Source: a bacterium (GTDB taxonomy: Bacteria; Cyanobacteriota; Vampirovibrionia; Gastranaerophilales; UBA9971). Taken from it: DNA of 44,568 bases. A program made the translations under genes and the position numbers. Numbering within the stretch: position 1 is the stretch's first letter; each line of letters starts with the position of its first letter. The stretch lies in the NCBI GenBank assembly GCA_037147175.1, contig JBAWVS010000020.1, positions 1 through 44,568 of the forward strand, written 5' to 3'. The notes beneath the pieces are model-generated. The model was not told the origin of the DNA. It saw only the letters and a program-made list of their open reading frames with translations, and did no database searches. Below, one piece after another: positions 7,729 to 16,635 of this stretch.

Positions 7729-9048
7729 TTATGTACAGGAGCATAAAACTGAACTCCTAATTAAACCTGCATTACAGGCTTCTTTTGCGAGCTGCTCCCT
7801 AAAATCGGGATGAGCTATGTTTATCAACAATTTAGCTCTTTCTTCTACGTTTCTTCCTCTTAGGTTTGCCACTCCGTATTCTGTTACTACGTAGTGAACA
7901 TCATTTCGTGAAGTAGTAACACAAGCACCTTCATCAAGTTTTAATACGATTTTTGAAATTGTATCGTTTTTTGTAGTCGAAGGCATAGCGATTATTGATT
8001 TTCCCCCCGGAGAAATACTTGCCGCTCTCACAAAGTCGACTTGTCCTCCAACAGCGGAATACTGCTTGTAACCTATGGTATCTGCGCATACTTGCCCGAA
8101 AAGATCAACTTGAATGGCCGAGTTTATTGACATAAGTTTATCTACCCTGCCTGCAACAAGAATATGATTTGTGTAATCAACAGGCTGCATATTTATAAGA
8201 TCATTTTTATGAACAAAATCATAAAGTCTTTTTGTCCCCATAAGGAAAGAGGCTGTAAACTTGCCAGGATTAAGATTATTAAGTTTGTTAGTAATTATTC
8301 CTTTTTTATATAACTCAAGTACTCCATCAGAAAACATTTCTGTATGAATGCCCAGGTCTTTTTTATCCGTCAAAAAATTAATTACCGCATCGGGAATTGC
8401 TCCTATTCCAAGTTGTAAATTAGCTCCATCAGGAACTAAAGAAGCAACATTTTTTCCGATTTTCTTTTCTACTTCCGTAATGGAAGGAGGCTGTAATTCA
8501 AATAGTTCCCTGTCAGTTTCTACAATATAATCAAGTTCGGAAATATGCACCGTTGAACCGTAAGTAAACGGCATTTGTTTATTTACTTCCGCTATTACTG
8601 TCTTTGCATTTTCAACAGCAGCTTTTGTGTAATCAACAGAAACGCCGTAGCTTAAATATCCGTTTTCATCAGGAGGAGAAAGCTGTACGAGCGCAACATC
8701 CACAGGAAGAATTTTTTCCTGAAACAGTCGGGGTATTTCGGAGAAAAAAACAGGAGTATAATCTGCCCTGTTTTCAGAAATCGCTTTTCTCGAGCCCGGC
8801 CCAGCAAAAAGAGAATTGTGCCTAAAGTGAGAATCCATACCGTCTTTGCAATATTCTGATTTGCCTAGTGCAACCATGTGGACAATTTCAACGTCTTTTA
8901 ACCGGTCTTTCTGACTTGAAAGATTTTCGGTAAAATGAAACGGTTCTCCTGCCGCATGACCCACTACTACCCTGTCTCCGGAGTTTATTGTATTTATAGC
9001 CTCATCAAGAGTTACTTTTTTACTTTCGTATAAATTTTTCCAGCTCAT
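7729..9048 (-). CDS. abfT: 4-hydroxybutyrate CoA-transferase
   Basis: Acetyl-CoA hydrolase/transferase family, 439 residues. It would activate 4-hydroxybutyrate with CoA from acetyl-CoA or a similar donor. Family features include GAGxFxHE-like N-terminal text (VVVGHAAGEPFHFT), NKQMPFTYGSTVHISELDY, and the loop GIHTEMFSDGVLELYKKG, whose Glu is the expected CoA-thioester-forming residue. The C-terminal half carries VTTSRNDVHYVVTEYGVANLRG and AHPDFREQL. AAAGGT precedes the ATG by 6 bases. It lies 12 bases from abfD, the dehydratase that uses its product, which is why I choose 4-hydroxybutyrate over acetate, succinate or butyrate transferase. Confidence 0.88.
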   Translation of the reverse strand: MSWKNLYESKKVTLDEAINTINSGDRVVVGHAAGEPFHFTENLSSQKDRLKDVEIVHMVALGKSEYCKDGMDSHFRHNSLFAGPGSRKAISENRADYTPVFFSEIPRLFQEKILPVDVALVQLSPPDENGYLSYGVSVDYTKAAVENAKTVIAEVNKQMPFTYGSTVHISELDYIVETDRELFELQPPSITEVEKKIGKNVASLVPDGANLQLGIGAIPDAVINFLTDKKDLGIHTEMFSDGVLELYKKGIITNKLNNLNPGKFTASFLMGTKRLYDFVHKNDLINMQPVDYTNHILVAGRVDKLMSINSAIQVDLFGQVCADTIGYKQYSAVGGQVDFVRAASISPGGKSIIAMPSTTKNDTISKIVLKLDEGACVTTSRNDVHYVVTEYGVANLRGRNVEERAKLLINIAHPDFREQLAKEACNAGLIRSSVLCSCT

Positions 9049-9060
9049 TATAAACCTTTC

Positions 9061-10542
9061 TTACTCATCAATACAGGCAAGCTTTTTAGCAAAAGTTCTT
9101 TTGGCTTCCATATTTGCTAAACGGCTTATCATAATTCTTTGCGCCTGTGGAGAGCCTGCCCCATGCATTGATTCGGTGAGGTATCCGACAGCCGCCCTTC
9201 CAAGAGTGAGGTTTTCTATGAGTCTTAAAAGTTTCATTTTGTTTTTTACATTAATACCTTCGGCTCCTGCGAGGTATTTTTCAACCCATTTTGAAGTTTC
9301 AGGATTTGTTAAGTCTTTAGCCGAAGGAAGAGTCACCATAAGTCCGCCTGCTATATCTTGCAGAAGCCTCGCAATTTCATAAGGAAATCTTGTTACGTTC
9401 TGTTTGCATACATTTGCAAGCAGTAAGTCTATTAAATAGTTTCCTGCTTCAGTTTTTTTACCGCAGGCAGAACATGCCATTCCGCAGGAAAAAAGAGTTT
9501 CATTCAGATGATTCATTTCGACAATTTTATCTTTTATATGAGAAACTTTTTCAACTCCGTTATATTCAGCGATTACAGAGGCAGCACCAATTAATACATC
9601 ACCGACACCGACTTTGCAGCCGCCATAACTTTGTCTGTGATAGCCTGCAAAATATTCGACAAGCACTCCGCTGAAATCATACTCGCCGTCCATATAAATA
9701 TTTTCGTTTGGGACAAATACATCATCTAAAATCACCAGACATTCTTGTCCGCCATAACAAGCATTTCCTGAATCAATTTGACCTTCTTCGCTTTCATCAA
9801 GCTTTCTAAGATCACATGATTGTCTTCCGTAAACATAAATGACACCTTCCGCATCAGCAGGAAGAGAACAGCAGACAGCATAATCTTTATCATCTTCTCT
9901 CATTGCCACTGTAGGCATTATAAGCATGTCATGAGAATTTATTGCACCTGTCTGATGGGCTTTTGCTCCTCTTATTACGATTCCGTCAGGTCTTCTTTCG
10001 ACAATCCTTACATACATGTCGGGGTCTTTTTGTTCGGAAGGGCGTTTGCTTCTGTCGCCTTTTACGTCTGTCATACAGCCGTCAACAACCCAATCGTTGT
10101 CTTCGACTTTTTTCATGTAATTAATGAATCTTTTATGATATTCAGTGCCGTATTTTTGGTCTATCAAATGCGTTGTGGCAAATACAGCGTTGAAAGAGTC
10201 CATCCCGACGCATCTCTGGAAGCATGTTCCTGTTTTTTGCCCGAGAATTCTTTGCATTCTTATTTTATTCATCAGATCTTCCGTACTCTGGTGAAGATGG
10301 CAAAAACGGTTTATAGTTCTTCCTGTAATGCAGGATTTTGCAGTCATAATTTCTTTATATTGAGGATCGTGCGCAAGGTCATAAGTTAAAGCGACAGAAT
10401 TTATAGAAGGTCTGATTATCGGGTGGTCAACAGGATTTTTAATTTTTTCACCGTTAAAATATACATTTAAAGGTCTTCTTTTTCTAAGGCTTTTAATATA
10501 TTCTTCGCCTGTCATAAGTTTATTTTCTGCAGTTAAAGTCAT
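9061..10542 (-). CDS. abfD: 4-hydroxybutyryl-CoA dehydratase / vinylacetyl-CoA isomerase
   Basis: Radical flavoenzyme with FAD and an unusual [4Fe-4S] cluster that dehydrates 4-hydroxybutyryl-CoA to crotonyl-CoA. 493 residues, the usual length. The cluster ligands known from the clostridial enzyme are all visible: C107 and C111 in GTCFQRCVG, then H302 and C309 in YHRQSYGGC, with the expected His-x6-Cys spacing. ITGRTINRFCHLHQS and RGAKAHQTGA are family segments. It is first in the operon, so the promoter should lie in 10543-10633. The enzyme is oxygen-sensitive in characterised cases, consistent with an anaerobe. 4-hydroxyphenylacetate hydroxylases share the fold but lack these ligands. Confidence 0.96.
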   Translation of the reverse strand: MTLTAENKLMTGEEYIKSLRKRRPLNVYFNGEKIKNPVDHPIIRPSINSVALTYDLAHDPQYKEIMTAKSCITGRTINRFCHLHQSTEDLMNKIRMQRILGQKTGTCFQRCVGMDSFNAVFATTHLIDQKYGTEYHKRFINYMKKVEDNDWVVDGCMTDVKGDRSKRPSEQKDPDMYVRIVERRPDGIVIRGAKAHQTGAINSHDMLIMPTVAMREDDKDYAVCCSLPADAEGVIYVYGRQSCDLRKLDESEEGQIDSGNACYGGQECLVILDDVFVPNENIYMDGEYDFSGVLVEYFAGYHRQSYGGCKVGVGDVLIGAASVIAEYNGVEKVSHIKDKIVEMNHLNETLFSCGMACSACGKKTEAGNYLIDLLLANVCKQNVTRFPYEIARLLQDIAGGLMVTLPSAKDLTNPETSKWVEKYLAGAEGINVKNKMKLLRLIENLTLGRAAVGYLTESMHGAGSPQAQRIMISRLANMEAKRTFAKKLACIDE

Positions 10543-10633
10543 TTTCTCTCTATACCCTTTATTAATAGTGAATTAGTTTATTTTAAAATAAAATTTTTTA
10601 AAAATCGATTAAATATATTTCGAGTCAAATTTT

Positions 10634-11245
10634 TTATTCAAACCTGAACTTGATTTTAACTTTAAATTCTTCTTCAAAAAGGTCTTTTTTGCTTTCAGCT
10701 TTGTCAATTTCAAGAGAAAAATCAGGCATATTAAGTTTTAACATAACAAAAAGATTTTGAGAAAAAAGATCATAAATACAATCTAAATCAGTAACCAGCG
10801 AAAGATGGGAGTTATCAAGAGCATCTGCAAATCTGACAAATGCACTTAATTTTCGGGTGAGTGCTTTTGCGGGTTCAGATAAAGCGGCATAATTTTCATG
10901 GCTTTCTTTTGGTTTTTTTCCGCGGTGATAACGGGCTATATTTGCGATTATTTCTATTTCTTCATCAGAAAAACCCTGCGGTTTCTCTTCTTTTATTATT
11001 TTAGCTGAATTTTTATGGTGACCTTTTGCAGAAATATAATAGCCAATATCATGAAGAACCGCACCTGCCTCCAGCAAATCTCTTTCTCTTTCAAAGAAAT
11101 CGTGCAGAACGCCTTGTGTTTTATCAAAAAGGGTTAATGCAAGTTTTTTAACCTGATTGGAGTGATCAGGATTGAGTTCGTATTTTCTTAAAATATATAA
11201 GATGCTTTTTTGTTTTGTTGTATCAAGCATTTTTAAGCTCTTCAT
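10634..11245 (-). CDS. Stand-alone HD-domain protein resembling the Ppx/GppA C-terminal domain
   Basis: About 203 residues from the chosen start (MKSLKMLDTT, preceded by AAAGAG); a start five codons later at 11230 is equally possible, and the longer frame to 11347 would run inside prmA. The HD motif is in LLEAGAVLHDIGYYISAKGHHKNSAKII; this LHDIGY...GHHKNS pattern is that of the C-terminal domain of exopolyphosphatase/GppA proteins. The actin-like phosphatase half is missing, so it may be a metal-dependent nucleotide phosphohydrolase or a regulatory fragment. It is the last gene of the acc-prmA cluster, 49 bases after prmA. Confidence 0.75.
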   Translation of the reverse strand: MKSLKMLDTTKQKSILYILRKYELNPDHSNQVKKLALTLFDKTQGVLHDFFERERDLLEAGAVLHDIGYYISAKGHHKNSAKIIKEEKPQGFSDEEIEIIANIARYHRGKKPKESHENYAALSEPAKALTRKLSAFVRFADALDNSHLSLVTDLDCIYDLFSQNLFVMLKLNMPDFSLEIDKAESKKDLFEEEFKVKIKFRFE

Positions 11246-11294
11246 TTTCTCTTTGGTATATGATAGCCTAAAAAGCTGTTTTCTTAAAATATAT

Positions 11295-12230
11295 TTATTT
11301 TTCTGCGATGATTGCAACCCAGGTATCTTCCTGCAAAACTTCAACAATTTTTAATCCGTTTTGAATGCAGGAATCCTGTACATCTTTTGATTTTCCCAAT
11401 ATTATTCCGCTCAAAATTAATTTTCCGCTTTGTTTCATAAGCGCAACAAGTTCCGGCATGGCTTCAATAAGGACATGAGCAAGTATATTTGCCACGACTA
11501 TTTCGTATTCGCCTGATATATCAGTCGCTACACCTGTATAAAATGTGCATTTGTCAGCTAAATCATTTTTTTTAGCGTTTTCTTCTGCCACATAAATTAC
11601 AGAAGCATCATTATCAACCCCTACAGCAAAATCAGCACCGAGTTTGATTCCTGCAATGGCAAGAATCCCCGAGCCTGTGCCTACATCAGCTATTTTTATC
11701 AGGCTGTCTGTTGATGGGTTTGACGTTTTAATAGTTTGCTCTAATGCCTGAACGCAAAGTCTTGTTGTCGGGTGAGTTCCTGTTCCAAATGCACTTCCGG
11801 GGTCTAAGTTTATAATTATTTCGTCATTATTGGCTTTGTATTCTTCCCAACTTGGACAAATTACCACTTTCTTGGAAATTTTTAGAGGATGCCAGTATTG
11901 TTTCCAGCTGTGAGCCCATTCATCATCAGAAATTTCCGCCAGAGAAACCGTCCATTCGCCTAAATTTTGTGCTTCAATTCCTAGAGAAACAAGTTTGGTT
12001 CTTTCTTGAAGTAATGTATCTTGAATAAAATCCTGATTTACAGGCATATTTTCAATAAAAGTCTTATAACCTTTGATTATGCCTGTATTTTCTCTGGTCA
12101 AAATTTCGTCATCATAATATTTTTCGTCTGTTACAACACCGCTACATCCTAATTTTTCAATTAAAACGTCAGAAACATATTCTACCCACGCAGGATTTAC
12201 TTTGACAGTCAGTTCTATTGATTTACTCAT
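11295..12230 (-). CDS. prmA: Ribosomal protein L11 methyltransferase PrmA
   Basis: SAM-dependent methylation of ribosomal protein L11. 311 residues. The signature LDPGSAFGTGTHPTTRLCVQALE is diagnostic; motif I is IADVGTGSGILAIAGIKLGA; motif IV is VVANILAHVLI with the NILA core. An N-terminal ferredoxin-like substrate domain covers about 1-90. The start codon overlaps the accA stop codon as ATGA (12227-12230), indicating translational coupling. Confidence 0.94.
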   Translation of the reverse strand: MSKSIELTVKVNPAWVEYVSDVLIEKLGCSGVVTDEKYYDDEILTRENTGIIKGYKTFIENMPVNQDFIQDTLLQERTKLVSLGIEAQNLGEWTVSLAEISDDEWAHSWKQYWHPLKISKKVVICPSWEEYKANNDEIIINLDPGSAFGTGTHPTTRLCVQALEQTIKTSNPSTDSLIKIADVGTGSGILAIAGIKLGADFAVGVDNDASVIYVAEENAKKNDLADKCTFYTGVATDISGEYEIVVANILAHVLIEAMPELVALMKQSGKLILSGIILGKSKDVQDSCIQNGLKIVEVLQEDTWVAIIAEK

Positions 12231-13189
12231 TCAACAAATACGCCCATTCTGCGGAATTTTTCATGCCTGTCGGCTTTAGTTTCTTTTCCTGACAGTGCAC
12301 TCAATTCGTTAATACTTTTAAGGACAGTATTTTTCAATTCTGTGGCGGTAAAATCCCAATCATAGTGCGCTCCGCCAAGAGGCTCCTGAATAATTCCATC
12401 AATTATTTCCATTTTTAATAAATCATTTGCAGTTATTTTAAGGTTTTCTGCTGCCGTGCTTGCCATATCAGCACTTCTCCAGAGAATAGAAGCGCAACCT
12501 TCAGGGGAAATTACTGTATAAAGAGAATGTTCAAACATATAAACCCTGTTTGAAACTGCTAAACCAAGCGCACCGCCTGAGCAGCCTTCGCCTAAAATCA
12601 CCGAAATAATAGGAGTTTCTAATTTAGCCATTTCTCTTAAGTTAACAGCAATAGCCGTGCCCTGACCTGTTTGTTCGGCTTTTATCCCGGGATAAGCCCC
12701 AGGTGTATCAATAAGGGTTATGATAGGCAAATTAAATCTGTCTGCGTGATAAAAAAGTCTTAATGCTTTGCGGTATCCTTCCGGCTGAGGCATTCCAAAG
12801 TTGTATTCAATGTTTTCTTTGGTTGTTCTGCCTTTTTGTGTACCAATAAGCATAACAGATTTGCCTTCTATCTGGGCAACTCCTCCTATAATAGCTCTGT
12901 CATCTGTTCCTGCTCTGTCTCCGTGAAGTTCAACCCAGTCTGTTGTTATTAAAGAAACATAGTCAAGAAACGTAGGTCTTTTTGGATGTCTTGCAATTTG
13001 AAGCTTTTGAGAAGGCGTAAGACTCGAATAAAGCTGTTTTTTGAATTCAAGAGCCTGAGCTGTAAGTATTTTTATCTGGTCATCAAGATTTATGCCTGTT
13101 TCTGAACTTAATGTTTCAAGTTCTTCTATTTTATCTTCTATTTGATATATTGATTTTTCAAATTCTAAAGGGGTAAATTGTTTATTCAT
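12227..13189 (-). CDS. accA: Acetyl-CoA carboxylase carboxyltransferase subunit alpha
   Basis: Works with AccD to transfer CO2 from carboxybiotin to acetyl-CoA, the first committed step of fatty-acid synthesis. 320 residues, normal length. An N-terminal helical segment (LEFEKSIYQIEDKIEELE) leads to HPKRPTFLDYVSL, ELHGDRAGTDDRAIIGG, IDTPGAYPGIKAEQTGQG and ILGEGCSGGALGLAVSNRV, the standard crotonase-fold motifs. GAGGA precedes the ATG by 11 bases. accD lies 66 bases upstream. The biotin subunits are not in this window. Confidence 0.96.
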   Translation of the reverse strand: MNKQFTPLEFEKSIYQIEDKIEELETLSSETGINLDDQIKILTAQALEFKKQLYSSLTPSQKLQIARHPKRPTFLDYVSLITTDWVELHGDRAGTDDRAIIGGVAQIEGKSVMLIGTQKGRTTKENIEYNFGMPQPEGYRKALRLFYHADRFNLPIITLIDTPGAYPGIKAEQTGQGTAIAVNLREMAKLETPIISVILGEGCSGGALGLAVSNRVYMFEHSLYTVISPEGCASILWRSADMASTAAENLKITANDLLKMEIIDGIIQEPLGGAHYDWDFTATELKNTVLKSINELSALSGKETKADRHEKFRRMGVFVE

Positions 13190-13255
13190 TTTTTATTTTT
13201 TCCTCAAATTTTATAGACGAGATATCATTTGCGAGTGGGCAGGATGATATAAAGT

Positions 13256-14137
13256 TTAGACTTTGACACGTACAGGAGCGTGTATTTTTAATAATTTTTC
13301 CAATGTTTCTTTTAGCTCTTTTCTGTGAGAAACCATATCCACATGTCCGTATTTAAGCAGATATTCGGCTGTCTGGAAATCAGGCGGAAGTTTTTGTCTT
13401 ATGGTCTGTTCAATAACTCTTCTTCCGGCAAAACCTATTCTTGCGCCCTGTTCTGCAATTATTATATCGCCAAGAGTACCAAAGCTGGCAGTAACACCGC
13501 CAAAAGTAGGTTCTGTCAGTACAGTGATATAAAGAACCTTTTGCTCATTGGCTCTTGCAACAGCGCAGCTGGTTTTAGCCATTTGCATAAGACTAAGACA
13601 GCTTTCCTGCATCCTCGCACCACCTGAAGACGTTAAGGCAATAATAGGAATATTTCTTTTTATGCCTTCTTCTATAAGCCGTGTAATTTTCTCTCCGACA
13701 ACACTTCCCATACTTCCGCCCATATAGGCAAAATCCATAACGGCAAGTGCTACTTCCCAATCGGAAATTTCCCCAATGCCGGTAACAACAGCTTCATTAA
13801 GATTTGATTTCTTTTTTGCATCCACCTGTCTGGTTTTATAACGCATTGTATCTACAAAATCCAGAGGATCAGAAGGAAGCATGTTACTGTTTATTTCTTT
13901 GAATGTATCTTCATCCAATAACTGCTCTATGCGGTCTCTTGCTCCAATCCTGAAATGATAATCACATTTGGGGCATACCAGCATATTTTGTTCCAATTCC
14001 TTTTGAGGAAGGCTTGTATTGCAGTTATAACATTTTTCCCATAGTTTTAATAAATCATCTCCCGATATCTTTGATTCAACAAGGTCTGCATTTAGCTGTT
14101 TATTTCTTCTATTTTCAAACCAGTCTCGTAAGCTCAT
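13256..14137 (-). CDS. accD: Acetyl-CoA carboxylase carboxyltransferase subunit beta
   Basis: Partner of AccA. 293 residues. An N-terminal C4 zinc ribbon is formed by C36, C39, C55 and C58, and the crotonase-fold core carries the oxyanion region TSSGGARMQESCLSLMQMAKT and TEPTFGGVTASFG. The C-terminal REKLPPxF-like pattern appears as RQKLPPDFQTAEYLL. It follows lptD by 58 bases on the same strand. Confidence 0.96.
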   Translation of the reverse strand: MSLRDWFENRRNKQLNADLVESKISGDDLLKLWEKCYNCNTSLPQKELEQNMLVCPKCDYHFRIGARDRIEQLLDEDTFKEINSNMLPSDPLDFVDTMRYKTRQVDAKKKSNLNEAVVTGIGEISDWEVALAVMDFAYMGGSMGSVVGEKITRLIEEGIKRNIPIIALTSSGGARMQESCLSLMQMAKTSCAVARANEQKVLYITVLTEPTFGGVTASFGTLGDIIIAEQGARIGFAGRRVIEQTIRQKLPPDFQTAEYLLKYGHVDMVSHRKELKETLEKLLKIHAPVRVKV

Positions 14138-14195
14138 AATTATATAATTCCTCTCTCATTATTTTTAAATTTGTCGATTAATAAATTTTTATTAA

Positions 14196-15896
14196 TTAAT
14201 TTTCCGTAACGTGCAATTTATCAAATTCAAGTTTAGATCGGTCTGATCCTAATAACATGTTAAGATCAAAAGTTGATGTACTTCTTTTTGTATCATAACC
14301 TATTCTTACTTTTATATCATCGGGGCCAAACCAGCAAAATAATTGATTTTCTGCAAGAAGCTTGCTATCCCAGTTATCTTTTGACAGATTTAAACTTGTT
14401 TCATAGCCTATAGTTGCATATTTGTTAAGTTTATATCTTGTTTTTAAAGTGACATTGCTTTTTCCATAATAATATCTGTCGGCTAATAATGGTGTCTTCC
14501 CGTAAATGCCGCCCTGATAATAAGTTACCCATGCGTATAGCGGACCATTTTCCACAGTGACTGTAGGACCTGCCCTTAGTACTCCATAAGTATCGCCTGT
14601 TCCGTAGACAGCTATATCAAACTGGGAATTTGCTCCTATGGATGCATGTTCTCCAAGCTTGTATAGGGGAACATTGTTGTATAGATTACCCTGTACCTGA
14701 TATCTGCCTGTACTCCAACGATGATCAGCCTGTATATATGCTGCGCTTGATCTTAAGTCAAAATCAAAATTATTAGCAGAAACCAGTTTTCTGTTATCAA
14801 CCGCTTCAATAATAAAATCAGGTAATTGTCTTCCAAAAAAGCCATTTTCTATATAAGTATTTTTTCCGTACTGAATTTTTGTTGTAGGACTAAAAGGAAG
14901 CTGCTGCTCACCTTCTATAACAAATTTCTTTTTTAATGAAGCGTATGCCAGTTCTGTCCTGTTTGTATCGGAGGTAAATCTTGTCAAAACCCCTGCTCCT
15001 GCACCCCTATCAAGTGCTATGATCGGAACAAGCTTAAGAGTTTTTCCGTTTGGCAAATTAAATAAAGGCCCCCAACCTCCATATCCGCCCAAGTTTGGCT
15101 TTCTGCCTAATTCAGGGAAATTTGTCTCAACCTGATTTGTTTCTTTGTTTGATGTCAGAGTCAAGCATGGAATTTGAGCTATTTTGTATTTATTAATGGT
15201 TACAGTAGAATTCAACAGGGTTATTATATCTACATCTTTGTCTCTTTTAACAAGAACTTTTTTGGAATGAATAATGTATTTATTTTTAAATCCTGATTCG
15301 GAATTTTTATTTATGGGTTTTGAAACAATAGAAGGGTCGGTTATGTATTTTGTTCCCGAAGTGGAAAGAACATAACTCAGGCTTTTATCGCTAAAAGTAG
15401 CTTTTCCTGTGTAAACATCAGTATCTTTTTTGCTTTCGTCACCTTTTTTGGGGTAGATGTTTGCTGTTTTTGAATCAATTTGTATCTGGCTTATGATGGT
15501 CTTGGGGTGATTAATAAGGACAGAGTCCTGTGTAAGGTCAATCCTTGCAAAATCCCCATTAATTACATTTTTTCTGTTTATTATTTTAACGTTTTTTTCG
15601 GCGATAATTAAGTCGTTATCTCTGTCATAAGTGACTTTATCAGCTTCAAGAACTGTTTCTTCCCCATCAATATGAATTTTTACATTTCCGGTTGCAACAA
15701 TCTCGTCTTTTTCCTGATAATAATTCATAAAATCACTGCTAATATTAACGGCAGCATTTCCTTTTAAAGGTTGTGCCGTTGTTTCAGCAGCCGCTTTTTT
15801 TGGTTTTTCTTTTGCAAAAGAACTTCCTGTAAAAGAAAATCCGAGAAAAAATAGCAATAATATTATTAAAAACTTTTTAATCAAAGTATGGTGCAT
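14196..15896 (-). CDS. lptD: LptD/OstA-type outer-membrane protein
   Basis: 566 residues with a signal peptide (about 1-29, hydrophobic LIILLLFFLGFSF, cleavage near SFAKEK). An OstA/LptA-like beta-jellyroll follows (about 45-140; GNVKIHIDGEETVLEADKVTYDRDNDLIIAEKN split over two strands), with a second similar stretch. The rest has alternating aromatic strands such as RYQVQGNLYNNVPLY and LYAWVTYYQGGIYG, as in an outer-membrane barrel. It is shorter than the roughly 780-residue enterobacterial LptD. Role inferred: lipopolysaccharide or glycolipid delivery to the outer leaflet. The ATG overlaps its AAAGGATG site, so a TTG four codons later is a possible true start. Confidence 0.8.
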   Translation of the reverse strand: MHHTLIKKFLIILLLFFLGFSFTGSSFAKEKPKKAAAETTAQPLKGNAAVNISSDFMNYYQEKDEIVATGNVKIHIDGEETVLEADKVTYDRDNDLIIAEKNVKIINRKNVINGDFARIDLTQDSVLINHPKTIISQIQIDSKTANIYPKKGDESKKDTDVYTGKATFSDKSLSYVLSTSGTKYITDPSIVSKPINKNSESGFKNKYIIHSKKVLVKRDKDVDIITLLNSTVTINKYKIAQIPCLTLTSNKETNQVETNFPELGRKPNLGGYGGWGPLFNLPNGKTLKLVPIIALDRGAGAGVLTRFTSDTNRTELAYASLKKKFVIEGEQQLPFSPTTKIQYGKNTYIENGFFGRQLPDFIIEAVDNRKLVSANNFDFDLRSSAAYIQADHRWSTGRYQVQGNLYNNVPLYKLGEHASIGANSQFDIAVYGTGDTYGVLRAGPTVTVENGPLYAWVTYYQGGIYGKTPLLADRYYYGKSNVTLKTRYKLNKYATIGYETSLNLSKDNWDSKLLAENQLFCWFGPDDIKVRIGYDTKRSTSTFDLNMLLGSDRSKLEFDKLHVTEN

Positions 15897-15950
15897 CCTT
15901 TATTAAAGATTACGTTATAAAATTATTTAAGTTTAATTTAAATCATGTAA

Positions 15951-15992
15951 AAATTTAATCATGTCTATTAAAATATAGTCATGATTAAATTT
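15951..15992 (-). terminator. Hairpin between SemiSWEET gene and lptD
   Basis: Thirteen-base perfect arms (AAATTTAATCATG and CATGATTAAATTT) with a 16-base loop. Read leftward the second arm ends in five T residues. It lies between the SemiSWEET stop and the lptD start, so it fits an AT-rich leftward terminator; an operator role cannot be excluded. Confidence 0.5.
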
Positions 15993-16096
15993 CCACATAA
16001 TTTTCAATAATTTTATTCAATTATTAAGTATTATACATATATGATTAATAAAACAGATATGTTTAATCGCCTCATTTACTTAGAAAACAAGAGATA

Positions 16097-16357
16097 TTAG
16101 TCGTATTTAATCTTATAAACAAGTATAGTTATATTCATAATCATACTTGCAAGGTTTGCAGCAATTACCGGCGGTGATTTTATCAACAGACCGTAAATAA
16201 ACCAGCAGGTAACTCCTGCTAAAAACATTGCAAACATTTCAAAAGAGATATCTTTGACAGATTTTGTCTTTATAATCTGCAATAATTGCGGAACAAAACC
16301 GCTTGTTGTAAGTATTGCAGCAATAAAACCTAAAATGTTAATAATCGTAGTGTTCAT
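16097..16357 (-). CDS. SemiSWEET-type sugar transporter (PQ-loop/MtN3 family)
   Basis: 86 residues, the size of bacterial SemiSWEETs, with three hydrophobic helices (about 4-22, 38-58, 62-82). The PQ-loop GFVPQLLQIIKTKSVKDIS follows helix 1, and NLASMIMNITIL forms helix 3. Such proteins dimerise in the inner membrane and move mono- or disaccharides down gradients. No strong ribosome site is seen. The substrate is unknown, and no sugar-metabolic gene is adjacent. Confidence 0.85.
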   Translation of the reverse strand: MNTTIINILGFIAAILTTSGFVPQLLQIIKTKSVKDISFEMFAMFLAGVTCWFIYGLLIKSPPVIAANLASMIMNITILVYKIKYD

Positions 16358-16420
16358 AATTTACATTCTTTTTTTGTTTTGAAATTATTAATAATATTAT
16401 ACCTTTATTAACGTACATGT

Positions 16421-16456
16421 TAAAAGACCTTGCAAAATATTTTGCAAGGTCTTTTA
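16421..16456. terminator. Perfect 36-base palindrome, bidirectional terminator
   Basis: Two 18-base arms with no spacer, starting TAAAAGACCTTGCAAAAT, give a GACCTTGC stem bordered by AAAA and TTTT. It lies between the zinc-ribbon/small-protein pair and the SemiSWEET gene (all leftward), so it should end the upstream transcript. The perfect symmetry also allows a cruciform. Confidence 0.7.
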
Positions 16457-16502
16457 CTATTGAAAACTTCAGTAATATACCTAAATATATAAAATTCGGT
16501 TA

Positions 16503-16625
16503 TTAGCTTTCACTTGTTGAAGGTCTTCTATTTCCAAATCTGGTATTTTTTGGTCTTTTTTTGAATTTTTCTGCATTTGCTCTGTTGCGTTCAGCTTTTT
16601 CTTTTTTCTGATTATTTTTAGCCAA
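16503..16625 (-). CDS. Small basic protein (40 residues)
   Basis: Proposed start is TTG at 16625, because AAGGAT (16632-16637 on the minus strand) lies 6 bases before it and the longer in-frame ORF up to 16694 would overlap the zinc-ribbon gene. The product is rich in Lys, Arg and Asn (NNQKKEKAERNRANAEKF, then KRPKNTRFGNRRP). It follows the zinc-ribbon gene by 10 bases and precedes a strong palindromic terminator, so the two are probably one transcript. The composition suggests nucleic-acid binding; the family is not recognised. Confidence 0.55.
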   Translation of the reverse strand: MAKNNQKKEKAERNRANAEKFKKRPKNTRFGNRRPSTSES

Positions 16626-16635
16626 AATATTATCC

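Noticed and set aside
9820-10389. Long plus-strand reading frame opposite abfD
   Set aside because: Antisense shadow of a highly conserved gene, with Cys/Phe/Ser-rich composition and no ribosome site.
11246-11347. Upstream extension of the HD-domain reading frame into prmA
   Set aside because: It overlaps the conserved end of prmA in another frame and gives a basic leader unlike the family; a start at 11245 or 11230 fits.
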